Part shown: one piece after another, positions 46,603 to 55,795 of the stretch
How the letters are laid out: every line of letters starts with the position of its first letter
Numbering within the stretch: the stretch's first letter is position 1
NCBI GenBank assembly: GCA_017936925.1
Contig: JAGBEP010000024.1
Span: 1 to 64,000, forward strand
DNA from: Clostridia bacterium
Lineage (GTDB): Bacteria > Bacillota > Clostridia > TANB77 > CAG-508
Direction: 5' to 3'
DNA length: 64,000 bases
Made by a program: the position numbers and the translations under genes
The notes under the pieces: generated by a model
Seen by the model: the letters and a program-made list of their open reading frames with translations, nothing else
What the model was told of the DNA's origin: nothing
Databases searched by the model: none

Positions 46603-48172
46603 TTAATGTGTTCCATGATATGTGTCTGTTGAAATCAATTCTGTACTTACAACTTGACCATCTTTATAAAGTCTTTTATAAGTTTGGTATGTCCCTGAAC
46701 CAATATAATTTGAAAATATTTCAACTTGATAATCATTCTCCGTTTTTAGTCCATATATTGATACATGAACTCCTCCATTTTCTACACTAGCAGCTATTTT
46801 TATCGGATAATCTCTATTATTCTTAAACTTAAAATCAATTGATCCCCAAGCAACAGTAGCATCCCTTCCACCAGTAAAATATGTCGAAAGGAACATATGA
46901 TTTGTACGTTCCACAACCTCTAAATTTGAATATAAAACAGCATTATACAAAGTTGTTGATACTTGACATATTCCTCCACCTAATCCACTAACAGCCTGAT
47001 TATTTTCAAATACAGTAGCTTCTCTAAAGCCAGCAGCTATAGTTCTTTCACCTACTGTAGAATTATATGAAAATGTTTCTCCTGGCATTATTACCGTTCC
47101 ATTAATTTTATTAGATGCTACTATTAAATTTTGAAGTCTATTATTAGAACCAATATACCATGTTGAATATGATGCTAAAACATCAGGAAAAGCATCCATT
47201 CCAAGATCATCTACTGTTACATTTGCTGGAGTATATTTCAAAGCTACAACATATTCGTTTTTCTGTTCAGACTCTATTTGAGCCTTAACTGTTTCAACGC
47301 TTTCAACAAAATCAACACCTGTTTCATCTGCATATACCATTCTAGGCTCTGTAGTAAAATATGCATCTTGTGCCTCTTTATATATCTCAGAATGAATCTT
47401 TTCTACATCAATTTTTTCCGGATATTTATCATAAGTTGGTATGTCATAATATACATCATTATAATTTTTATTATTTAACGCATCTTCTACAATTTTTTTA
47501 GTTTCATCACTTAAAGCAGCCTTTCCAATTTTTCCAGATGTTATTATCAATTCTCCATCTTCGATATAATAACTAGGTTGTTCAACTTGTTCTGGTAATT
47601 TTGCTGATATATCCAATATGCATGCATCTAATGTTACTTCATCATAAGTTACATCAATTGTAATATTCACAGGTTTTTTCTTTAGACTAATAACTTTTAA
47701 ATCCCTTTGAATTATCGAACCTTCTCTAGCAACATTATATGCTTTGTCTACAGCTTCATCTAACTTATAATCAACATTTAATTGTTCTAGAGCAAGAGAA
47801 TATAAATTTTCTCCGTATTGAAAGTATATAGTTTCATCTAATTTATCTAAAAATTCAGTTTGAATTTTATTTTTTGCTTCTTCTTTAGATAATTCAGAAA
47901 CATCAATTCCTTCAATAGAAACACCTTTTTTTATTTTTGTATCTTTATTATTCATTATAGAAAAAACTGAAACTATTAATATAGCGATAAATAAAATTGT
48001 AGCCAATGAAACGGCACTTATCTCTAATCCCTTTTTGACTTTTGTTTTTATTTCTCCGCTTGCTAATATTTTTATTTTGTTCTGGAACTAATAATTGGCT
48101 TCCGCTTTTTTGCTCTTCTGGTTTTCTCTCTTCATCATTTGAGTTGCCTAAATCTAATATTTGGTTTGCCAT
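46603..48172 (-). CDS. VanW-family membrane protein, +1 shift at an in-frame CGG
   Basis: Start ATG 48172 with AGGAG upstream. The first 38 codons encode a Glu/Lys/Gln-rich cytoplasmic tail (LGNSNDEERKPEEQK). In-frame CGG 48056-48058 (codon 39) breaks the frame; straight reading ends at 47948 after a nonsensical stretch. Skipping the C gives ISK-G-EIKTKVKKGLEIS, which runs into the membrane segment (ATILFIAILIVSVFS), two putative peptidoglycan-binding/G5-type domains (IEGIDVSELSKEEA) and the VanW domain (MPGETFSYNSTVGERT, GGGICQVSTTLYNA). Span 3n+1 nt, 522 aa after recoding. Probably a wall-associated protein of unknown enzymatic role. Confidence 0.85.
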
Positions 48173-48260
48173 TTTATTCTCCTATTTTTATTAAAAACTT
48201 TATGTATTACTTACTATTATTGACCATATTATTATATTTATATTGATATTAAAAGTCAAC

Positions 48261-48290
48261 AAAGACACGGCCATATTTTGCCATGTCTTT
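48261..48290 (-). terminator. Terminator of the two-component operon
   Basis: AAAGACA.GGC (48261-48271) pairs with GCC.TGTCTTT (48280-48290) and overlaps the histidine kinase stop. Confidence 0.75.
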
Positions 48291-49606
48291 TATATTTTTA
48301 CTATTACAATTGTTCCTTTAGGTTTATTATGCACAAGTTTTATAGTTCCACCATGTTTTTTTACAATAGTATGCGCAATAGAAAGTCCAAGTCCTGTACC
48401 ACCCTTTTCTCTAGAACGAGCTTTATCCTCTCTATAAAAACGTTCAAATATATGTTTTATTCCTTCATCACTAATACCAATTCCAGTATCTTTTACGTTT
48501 AAAAATAATTTATCATCACGATTATAAATTTCTACTTCTATTGAATCATTTTCTTCAGTATATTTTAATGCATTATCTAAAAGAATAATCATTAATTGTT
48601 TTATCTTATTTTTATCTAAATTTATTTCCCTATTGCAATTTACAGTCAACTTCATTTTTTTGTTTTGAATTTCTGCCATTTCTTGATAAGGAATAATCAA
48701 TTCTGTTGCTAACTCTTCTATATTCGTTTTTGTTTTATGTATCACAGTTTTATTGTTATCCGCTCTAGCTAATTCCATTAATTCAGAAATCATTTTAGAT
48801 AATCTACGAGTTTCATTTAAAGTAAGTGCAATATCTTCTGATTTATCTATAATTTTACTTTCTGGCGACTGTAATAACAATTCCTGTTTAGCCTGAATTA
48901 TCGTAAGTGGTGTTCTCAATTCGTGAGAAGCATTTTGTACAAACTCTGTTTGCTTTTGATATGATTTAACAATTGGTGCAACAGTTTTTTTAGATAAAAA
49001 CCAACTAATTATAATTGATAAAACAATTACAATAATGGTTCCAACAGATAATGTTTTAGTAAAATTTACTGACATTTGTTTTTCTGAATTAATATTTACC
49101 ATTATATCCATATAATACTTTTCACCATCAGATGCAGTTAAATCACATGTTGTTCCTCTATAGAAATAGTTAGAACTACCAGAATTCACCTTTATTTCAT
49201 ATATCTGATTGGTATCTACCGATTTCCAGTCCGTTTTATCAATATATTCTGCAAAGTACTTTACACTCAATGATGTAGCTATTACATCACCATCACCATC
49301 TCTTAATATCGTAACTATTCTTGGATTTTCAATAGCATTTATATTTGACTGTACTTCTTGAATTAATTCCTCCTCTGTCAGAAGTTCTCTTGGAAAAATA
49401 TTATTTATCTTTTCTCTTTCTGATTTCGTTTTTCTTTCTAAATTATCCTTATATTGATATATTTCTTTATCCACTGAAGTATATAAATACTGGTTAAATT
49501 GACTTAATATAAATATACTAAATGTTCCAAACACTATCGTAAATAATATTAAATTCAAAATCATACTTTTTAATAGATGTGTTCTTATCATTTTATGTTC
49601 TATCAT
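48290..49606 (-). CDS. Sensor histidine kinase
   Basis: 438 aa. Two membrane segments (about residues 13-35 and 170-190) enclose an extracytoplasmic sensor domain. HAMP is not clear; then come the H-box NASHELRTPLTI (phosphorylated His), N-box IILLDNALKYT, G1 VKDTGIGIS and G2 GGTGLGLSI. Complete. Second gene of a response regulator-kinase operon, 26 nt after the regulator. The stimulus is unknown; the location near vanW and envelope genes hints at envelope sensing. Confidence 0.93.
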   Translation of the reverse strand: MIEHKMIRTHLLKSMILNLILFTIVFGTFSIFILSQFNQYLYTSVDKEIYQYKDNLERKTKSEREKINNIFPRELLTEEELIQEVQSNINAIENPRIVTILRDGDGDVIATSLSVKYFAEYIDKTDWKSVDTNQIYEIKVNSGSSNYFYRGTTCDLTASDGEKYYMDIMVNINSEKQMSVNFTKTLSVGTIIVIVLSIIISWFLSKKTVAPIVKSYQKQTEFVQNASHELRTPLTIIQAKQELLLQSPESKIIDKSEDIALTLNETRRLSKMISELMELARADNNKTVIHKTKTNIEELATELIIPYQEMAEIQNKKMKLTVNCNREINLDKNKIKQLMIILLDNALKYTEENDSIEVEIYNRDDKLFLNVKDTGIGISDEGIKHIFERFYREDKARSREKGGTGLGLSIAHTIVKKHGGTIKLVHNKPKGTIVIVKI

Positions 49607-49632
49607 TTTTAATATCTCTTTTCACCTTTTAT

Positions 49633-50304
49633 TTAAGAATCTGATAATATATAGCCTACTCTTCTTAAGGTTTTTATATATTTATCATACCCATATTTTT
49701 TCAATTCTTTTCTTAAACTACTTGCATAGACCTCTACTACATTTGTCGATGTATCAGAATCAAATCCCCATATCTTATCAAAAATCTGTTCTTTTGTTAT
49801 AATCGTATCCTTCGAATGTATTAAATATTCTAATAAATCAAACTGTTTTCCTTGAAGATTTATCTCTTTTCCATCTATTGTCACAGTTCTATTTTGCAAA
49901 TTCATTTTTAAACCTTTAAATTCTAAAGTATTATTTAAAAAAAAGCCATTATTTCTTCTTATTATAGCTTCCAATCTTGCCAACAATTCTTCTCTTTCAA
50001 AAGGTTTTACTAAATAATCATCCGCACCAGAATTCAATCCTTTTACTTTGTCACTTAAAGAATCCTTTGCAGTTAATATTAAAACCGGAGTCAATATTTG
50101 ATTACTTCTAAGTTTACTTAAAACCTCATATCCATTCATCTCAGGCATCATTAAATCTAATATTATAACATCATAAATATTTTCCTTCGCAAACATATAA
50201 CCTTCATATCCATCATAGGCTTGTTCTACATTATATTTCTTTTCTATACATTGCTTAATTGTATCTGATAATATTCTGTCATCTTCTACTATTAAAACTT
50301 TCAT
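49633..50304 (-). CDS. OmpR-family response regulator
   Basis: 223 aa. Receiver domain with the acidic pair VEDD (residues 6-9), phosphoacceptor Asp50 (ILDLMMP), Thr (LTAKD) and Lys (LVKPF). C-terminal winged helix with the OmpR/PhoB pattern (GKQFDLLEYLIHSK, VVEVYASSLRKEL, IKTLRRVGYIL). Partner of the downstream kinase. It acts as a DNA-binding regulator; its operator cannot be identified here. Confidence 0.94.
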   Translation of the reverse strand: MKVLIVEDDRILSDTIKQCIEKKYNVEQAYDGYEGYMFAKENIYDVIILDLMMPEMNGYEVLSKLRSNQILTPVLILTAKDSLSDKVKGLNSGADDYLVKPFEREELLARLEAIIRRNNGFFLNNTLEFKGLKMNLQNRTVTIDGKEINLQGKQFDLLEYLIHSKDTIITKEQIFDKIWGFDSDTSTNVVEVYASSLRKELKKYGYDKYIKTLRRVGYILSDS

Positions 50305-50379
50305 TCTTAAACTCCTTTGATTTCAGATTATATCATAATTTCTCTGATTATTATATAGTTAATAACTTAAAAAAAACTT

Positions 50380-50410
50380 AAAGCAGGCATCTTTATAAAA
50401 TACCTGCTTT
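50380..50410 (-). terminator. Terminator of the TPR/NPCBM gene
   Basis: AAAGCAGG..AT (50380-50390) pairs with AT..CCTGCTTT (50400-50410). Confidence 0.75.
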
Positions 50411-50438
50411 ACATATCAAATATATCATAACCATAATA

Positions 50439-51689
50439 TTATTTTACTGGTGTTAATTCAGGGTTAGCTATAAAATAATCTTCAGTGGTTATTCCTTCAA
50501 ATTCTATTGTTAACTTCTCTACTCCAGTTACATCTACTGAAAAAGTTGAGTCTGTTACATTATCTGTATAGTATATAACCTTATCACCATCATAAAAAGT
50601 TACTTTAGGAACAAATACCAATTGCTTTGTTCCATTGTCATTTGCTTGAGTACAAATAATTCCTTTCAATTCTGTATAATCTTTATTCAAATCAAATTCT
50701 ATTGTATATGGAGAATTATGATTATTTCCAGATTTTGATGCACTCTTTAAAATATATTTATCATATTCAACATTATTATCCATAGAAGTTATTTTATTAT
50801 CACCATTTGATACTGTCAATTTTCCTTTTGTAACATTAGATTTTAAAGATAGTAAATTTACAGAAGTAGGCTCAATACTAGTTAACTCTTCTTCAAGTTT
50901 TTTAATATCTTTATCATTTGGTAATATTTTTTTTGCTTGAGCAATATTATTTTTAGCCTTTGAGTAATCTGTTTGCATTAATGTTCTAGTTTCTAATAAA
51001 AATTCACTTTTATATTGAGCTATTAACTCTTCTTTTGCATCTTCTATTTGGATTGAATTATTACTATCAAAATCTACAATATACTCCAAGATTGATAATA
51101 TATCTTCCTCATTAGATACTAATTCTGAAACTTCATATTTTAGCAACGCAATTTTTATTTCATTTCTTTTGTTTTCAATCAATTCAGAATCTTGCAAATC
51201 TTCATCAATATCAGCTAACACTTCTAAAGCTTTATCATATTTAGAAACCTTTAAATATTCATCAGCTTTTAGCAAATATTCATTTAAATATAGTTGCTCA
51301 ATTTCGTTTATTTTATTTTTTACTTCAGAATATTTTGAATAAGTTTCATCAATTGATTTTAAAATTTCAAGTGCTTTTTTATAATCTTTTTCATTAAAAG
51401 CCACCATAGCAGTTTGATAAGTTTGTGACATCTTTTTATCATTTAATTCTTTTTCTTTTTCCGTTAAAAATTGTTTTCCAAAGTAGAAACCAACTAAAAG
51501 AAGTACAATTATTAAAATTATCAATAAGAAAAAATTGCTTACTTTTCTGCCAAAAGAATTCTTTCTTCTTTCTTTTTCCTCTTTTATTGCCTGTTTTTCT
51601 TCTAATTTTCTTTGTTTTTCTTCAAGTTTCATCTCTTGAGCTTTTTGCTTTAATTCTTTTTTTGTTGTTATTTTTTTTTCTTCTTCCAT
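50439..51689 (-). CDS. Membrane-anchored TPR protein with C-terminal NPCBM-like domain
   Basis: 416 aa from ATG 51689, chosen because AAAGGATG lies just upstream; an earlier in-frame start has no binding site. N-terminal Lys/Glu-rich coiled coil, one membrane segment (about residues 50-72), several TPR-like helical repeats (AFNEKDYKKALEILKSI and VSKYDKALEVLADI) and a C-terminal beta domain resembling NPCBM (carbohydrate-binding, FYDGDKVIYYTD). It probably faces the wall. Substrate unknown. Confidence 0.75.
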   Translation of the reverse strand: MEEEKKITTKKELKQKAQEMKLEEKQRKLEEKQAIKEEKERRKNSFGRKVSNFFLLIILIIVLLLVGFYFGKQFLTEKEKELNDKKMSQTYQTAMVAFNEKDYKKALEILKSIDETYSKYSEVKNKINEIEQLYLNEYLLKADEYLKVSKYDKALEVLADIDEDLQDSELIENKRNEIKIALLKYEVSELVSNEEDILSILEYIVDFDSNNSIQIEDAKEELIAQYKSEFLLETRTLMQTDYSKAKNNIAQAKKILPNDKDIKKLEEELTSIEPTSVNLLSLKSNVTKGKLTVSNGDNKITSMDNNVEYDKYILKSASKSGNNHNSPYTIEFDLNKDYTELKGIICTQANDNGTKQLVFVPKVTFYDGDKVIYYTDNVTDSTFSVDVTGVEKLTIEFEGITTEDYFIANPELTPVK

Positions 51690-51841
51690 TGTTTCATCCT
51701 TTCCAAAATTTATCGATATATTTATTTTTTTCAAAAATCATTTTTTTATTAATTATTGTCTTTATTATATATCATATAAAAATATTTTTTCAATAAAATA
51801 TAGAATAAATCTAAAAAATCTTTGATTTTTCAGTAAATTTA

Positions 51842-51880
51842 TTCGTGCACCAAAATTATGAAATAATTTTGTATGCAAAT
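51842..51880. repeat. Short palindromic intergenic element, copy 2
   Basis: TTCGTGCACCAAAATTATGA followed by AATAATTTTGTATGCAAATT. The arms CAAAATTAT and ATAATTTTG pair across a 3-nt loop. The 3' part is nearly identical to 53484-53520. Confidence 0.65.
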
Positions 51881-51931
51881 TTTGTCAAAGGCTTTATATT
51901 CTTGGAAATCAGCAAGACTTTCATAGCATAT

Positions 51932-51960
51932 AAAAAAAGTGCCACCCTTTTCAGGATGGC
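51932..51960 (-). terminator. Terminator of the znuB-NUDIX unit
   Basis: GCCACCC (51941-51947) pairs with GGATGGC (51954-51960), one G-T pair, followed on the minus strand by a T-run (51932-51938). Confidence 0.8.
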
Positions 51961-52052
51961 TTGGGGAAGAAAAAAATTTTCAAGACTATTTGTTTAGTCT
52001 TTATGTATATATAATACCCATCAAAAATTAAAATAACCTTAAAATTAAAAAA

Positions 52053-52574
52053 TTATTTTAAATTTTTTAATTTTAATAATGAAATCAAAGAAACACAATC
52101 ATTTAGTTCACCATTATTAATCATCTCATAAGCTTTATCTAAAGGAATTTTCAAACATTCTAAAAATTCATCTTCATCTAAACTTAATTCTTTAACTTGT
52201 TTTGGATTTTTGGCAACACATATATATGATGCGTTATCACAACAACCAGGATCAGCATAAAACTTTTGAATAACATAAATTTCATCCGCAATGCAACCTG
52301 TTTCTTCTTCTAATTCTCTTCTAGCAGCTTCTTCGGGCGTTTCTCCTGGTTCTATTAATCCTGCAGGGAGTTCTATAGATTCTAGTTTATTTACTCCAGC
52401 ACGTGGTTGTTTTGTAAAATATACTTCATTATTTTCATCTATCGCAACAATTGCAACAGTATCTTTTTTAGTAATAATCTCTCGTGAAATCTTTGCACCA
52501 TTAGGAAGTTCAATTAGTAAATTATTTAATTCAAGAAAACCTTTATATATATTTTCTTTTTTTAATATATTCAT
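52053..52574 (-). CDS. NUDIX hydrolase, ADP-ribose pyrophosphatase-like
   Basis: 173 aa. The NUDIX box is present as GxxxxxETPEEAARRELEEETG (about residues 75-97) with its metal-binding glutamates. The sequence around it (ELPAGLIEPGETPEE; FYADPGCCDNASYICVA) resembles ADP-ribose pyrophosphatases, which break ADP-ribose into AMP and ribose-5-phosphate. It follows znuB by 13 nt and shares its terminator, so the two are co-transcribed. A metabolic link to zinc is not obvious. Confidence 0.88.
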   Translation of the reverse strand: MNILKKENIYKGFLELNNLLIELPNGAKISREIITKKDTVAIVAIDENNEVYFTKQPRAGVNKLESIELPAGLIEPGETPEEAARRELEEETGCIADEIYVIQKFYADPGCCDNASYICVAKNPKQVKELSLDEDEFLECLKIPLDKAYEMINNGELNDCVSLISLLKLKNLK

Positions 52575-52587
52575 TTATTTTCACCTC

Positions 52588-53400
52588 TTATATTAATATT
52601 TTGTTTACTATTTTCGTTATTGCAAGTAACACAATATATACAGCTACAATACTAGCACCTGTAGGGAAATTCAAGAAAAAGCTAACTAGTATTCCCAATA
52701 TAAAACAAATTATAGATATGATTCCGGATAGTATTATTAATTCTTTAAAACTTTTTGATAATCCCTTAGCAATTACCGCAGGAAAAATTATTAAACTAGA
52801 TATAAGTAACGTTCCCATCATTCTCATTCCTAAAACGACAATTAGCGCTGTCAAAAAAGATATAAGAAACTGATAAAAAGTTACATTTATTCCTCTAGCT
52901 TGAGCAAATTTTTCATCATATGTTATCATAAATAATCTATTATAATAAAGCATATATACAACAAAAACGGTTATTGATAGTATCAAACTTATAATAACAT
53001 CACTTTTTGTCATTGATAAAATACTACCAAACATATAGTTTGAAACATCTATATTAAAGCCAGTAGAAACAGATGTTATTATAATTCCAAGTGCCAATGC
53101 TCCAGTAGACACTAAAGCTATTTGTATGTCCCCACTCTCACCTTTTTTTTGACTAATTATCATTATAATAATTGCAGCTATTAATACAATTGGAATTGAT
53201 ATATATAATGGTGGCAAATCCAATGCTACGGCTAACGTTAATGATGCAAATCCAACTTCACCTAATCCATGACCAATCATTGAATAATTTTTTAGCACTA
53301 ATATTATTCCTATTAATGCTGCACATATTGATATTGCAATCCCACATATTAAAGCTCTTTGTATGAATGAATAACTTAATATATTAATTATTTGACCCAT
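52588..53400 (-). CDS. znuB: Zinc/manganese ABC transporter permease
   Basis: A 270-aa integral membrane protein of the ABC-3 (ZnuB/MntB) family with about eight membrane segments; motifs GEVGFASLTLAVALDLPPL and GISPGTM-like stretches are replaced by VALVSTGALALGIIITSVS. It is the membrane part of a metal importer whose binding protein and ATPase are encoded 2-4 kb upstream in the same direction. They are separated from it by a spermidine-synthase-like gene and a 199-aa gene, an unusual split. Metal specificity cannot be told from sequence. Confidence 0.88.
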   Translation of the reverse strand: MGQIINILSYSFIQRALICGIAISICAALIGIILVLKNYSMIGHGLGEVGFASLTLAVALDLPPLYISIPIVLIAAIIIMIISQKKGESGDIQIALVSTGALALGIIITSVSTGFNIDVSNYMFGSILSMTKSDVIISLILSITVFVVYMLYYNRLFMITYDEKFAQARGINVTFYQFLISFLTALIVVLGMRMMGTLLISSLIIFPAVIAKGLSKSFKELIILSGIISIICFILGILVSFFLNFPTGASIVAVYIVLLAITKIVNKILI

Positions 53401-53483
53401 TTTTATTCCTCTTTTTTTGTAAACTATTTAATATTCTAACATAGATTTTTAGTTAATTCAAGATTATAAAATTCTATCATTCA

Positions 53484-53520
53484 TTAGCAAAATTATGAGA
53501 TAATTTTGTATGCAAATTTT
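53484..53520. repeat. Short palindromic intergenic element, copy 3
   Basis: AGCAAAATTATGAGATAATT followed by TTGTATGCAAATTTT. Arms CAAAATTAT and ATAATTTTG enclose a GAG loop. Lies upstream of znuB. Confidence 0.65.
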
Positions 53521-53556
53521 ATATACTAGAAACGTTCTATAACTTTTCTAACATAC

Positions 53557-53586
53557 AAAAAACACCCCTATAAAAGAGGTGTTTTT
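53557..53586 (-). terminator. Terminator of the 199-aa gene
   Basis: AAAACACC..CT pairs with AG.GGTGTTTTT (53559-53586), ending in a T-run on the minus strand. Confidence 0.8.
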
Positions 53587-53593
53587 AATTTTA

Positions 53594-54193
53594 TTAATAA
53601 TCAAAACTATATGATGCATATACTGAAATTCCAGGTCCTGATATTACTTTATTTTTATAAAGATATACTGTAGCATAGTTAGTTATTGTTTCATTTACTG
53701 CTTTCATTCCTTTCCAGTTATCATTATCTTTTGCTTCTTCTTTATCATCATCAGTAGCCTTAGATGTAGCTGTATATCTGATATATACTTTTTTCAAATT
53801 CTTATCTTCTTTAGCTGTAGCAACATATATAATTTTGTCTAATTTGATTTTTCCATTATTTTCTTTTATTGATTTAACTTGTTCTTTAATAGTATCTTTT
53901 GCAGAATCTACATCATCATCATCTACATCATCTAATTCATCTGCAAAATCTTCAGGTTTATCTGTACTGCTCCAAGCAAGTGCTCCTTCAAGATCCATTG
54001 CCTTTACTATTTTATCTTTGTCATATGAGTTTATAGCTCTGAAATACTTTTTAATAGCTCTTTTTTCAGAACCTCCTATTAAATTAATTGCTAGTATAGC
54101 AACAATCAATACTACAACTACTGCTATAACTATTTTTAAGTGGCTCTTTAATGCAGAACCAATTTTTGAAAATACACCTTTTACTTTTTCCAT
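53594..54193 (-). CDS. Hypothetical membrane-anchored protein, 199 aa
   Basis: Short cytoplasmic N-terminus, one membrane segment (residues 20-40), then an exported domain of about 155 aa with a Gly-Gly-Ser linker, an acidic run DDVDDDDVDSAKD and a C-terminal strand-rich part. The pattern KRAIKKYFRAINSYDKDKIVKAMD recalls DUF4878-type NTF2-like extracellular domains, but the match is weak. Followed by its own terminator. Function unknown. Confidence 0.6.
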   Translation of the reverse strand: MEKVKGVFSKIGSALKSHLKIVIAVVVVLIVAILAINLIGGSEKRAIKKYFRAINSYDKDKIVKAMDLEGALAWSSTDKPEDFADELDDVDDDDVDSAKDTIKEQVKSIKENNGKIKLDKIIYVATAKEDKNLKKVYIRYTATSKATDDDKEEAKDNDNWKGMKAVNETITNYATVYLYKNKVISGPGISVYASYSFDY

Positions 54194-54313
54194 GTGTTTT
54201 CCCCTTTCAGAAAATTTTATATTTTAAAATTTAAATAACTAAATTCATAAATAGTATATTATAAACATTTTAAAATATCAACAAATTATTTTTATTTTTT
54301 ATACAATTTTTTA

Positions 54314-55780
54314 TTAAACCCCAATCGGACAATAATCATCAGTAACTATTGGCTTTGATGAAGTAAAATCCGTTATTTCATTTCCAAGAAATTCTTTATA
54401 TACTTCAAATTTTTCATCATTCTCTAATGACTTATTTTTAAATCCTATCAAGACTAAATTTTGAAGTTCACTATCTCCAAACATATCTCCCTGAGTTCTA
54501 AACAATTTTACTTCATCAAAAACAGCTTTATATGTAGCATATTCATATTGAATAAAATCTGAATTAACTCCAGTTAATGAAGAAGCAATGTTTGTAATTA
54601 CCATTCCTCCATCATTTAAAGCCTCTTTGCTATTCATCAAAGCTTCATATGTAGCCAAGTGAAAAGGAGCATTTATTCCTTTAAAAGCATCTATTAGTAT
54701 GCAATCATATTTTTTTTGTGGATTATTCAAATACGTTCTTCCATCTTGATGATATATGGTCAATCTTGGATTATTTCTATCTAAATTAAAATATTCCTCC
54801 GCCAAATTTGTCATCTTTGAATCTATTTCTACTACATCTATATTTTTCCCTTCAAAATTATTTAAAAAATATGTTGGATAAATATATGCAGCTCCACCAA
54901 TCATCAAAACATCTTGACTATCTTGTTTATAATAATCAAACAAATTGTAATATTTCATATAATCACTATATAATGTACCATTTTCTGTAGCTATAGATTC
55001 ATATCCTGTGTCTACTTCTAATGTATAATATTGATTTTCATCTTTGTTAAACTTTTTTATCCATATTCTACTATATTCAGAATCAGTATCTAATATGATA
55101 TCAGGATTATCTTCATTAAACATTTTCTTTCCCAAAAATACGAATCCTACTAATAACACTAAAACTGCCAAGGATTTCAAGACATATTTAAAATTTTTAT
55201 CTTCGTATATTACAAAAGAAAGCAAAAAAGTTATAACAGTTGTAATAAGTATTATATTTTTCACTCCTATATTAGGTATTAATACAAATCCTGCTAGAAA
55301 CGTTCCTAAAATACTACCTATAGTATTTAGAGCAGACATTCTTCCAGAAACTTCACCAATACCATTTAAGTCTTTTTCCTTTAATTTCACAGCAAATGGA
55401 GATACTGTTGCCAAAAAAAGACTTGCTGGTCCAAAAGTTATACTAGAACACAAAATTGCTATTATACTTGGATTTATTATTGAATTTAATAATGATAACG
55501 GTTTAATAACTGATACTTCAATTATTGGAATCAAACTCACAAAAAAAGCAGCATTTAATATAAAAAGTGACATTATATTTCTACTTGGTTTTTTATCAGC
55601 TAATTTTCCTCCCAAAAAATAACCTACGCTCATAAAAACTAGCATCATACCTATTATACAAGTCCATATCAAATTTGAGCTTCCTAAATATGGTGATAAA
55701 ATTCTTGCTGCAACTACCTCAATTATCATACATAATAAACCAGCGATAAAATTACAACATTCTAAAGTATATTTTTTCAT
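54314..55780 (-). CDS. Fused MFS-like/spermidine synthase-type protein
   Basis: 488 aa. The N-terminal part has about six membrane segments (residues 5-200; MFS-like, with PYLGSSNLIWTCIIGMMLVFMSVGYFLGGKLADK); the C-terminal part is a Rossmann methyltransferase-like domain of the spermidine synthase family (VLMIGGAAYIYPTYFL, IDVVEIDSKMT, YDCILIDAFKG). This fusion is widespread and of unproven function; it lacks the outright aminopropyltransferase signature needed to call it SpeE. It sits between the zinc ATPase and permease genes, in the same direction. Confidence 0.8.
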   Translation of the reverse strand: MKKYTLECCNFIAGLLCMIIEVVAARILSPYLGSSNLIWTCIIGMMLVFMSVGYFLGGKLADKKPSRNIMSLFILNAAFFVSLIPIIEVSVIKPLSLLNSIINPSIIAILCSSITFGPASLFLATVSPFAVKLKEKDLNGIGEVSGRMSALNTIGSILGTFLAGFVLIPNIGVKNIILITTVITFLLSFVIYEDKNFKYVLKSLAVLVLLVGFVFLGKKMFNEDNPDIILDTDSEYSRIWIKKFNKDENQYYTLEVDTGYESIATENGTLYSDYMKYYNLFDYYKQDSQDVLMIGGAAYIYPTYFLNNFEGKNIDVVEIDSKMTNLAEEYFNLDRNNPRLTIYHQDGRTYLNNPQKKYDCILIDAFKGINAPFHLATYEALMNSKEALNDGGMVITNIASSLTGVNSDFIQYEYATYKAVFDEVKLFRTQGDMFGDSELQNLVLIGFKNKSLENDEKFEVYKEFLGNEITDFTSSKPIVTDDYCPIGV

Positions 55781-55795
55781 TTCCGCTCTCCTACT

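Larger units (their letters stand above)
51690..52052. other. Intergenic region with a palindromic element and the NUDIX-operon terminator
   Basis: About 360 nt without a gene. It contains the promoter region of the TPR gene (poly-A/T rich, 51735-51800), a copy of the short palindromic element (51842-51880) and the terminator of the NUDIX gene (51932-51960). Confidence 0.55.
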
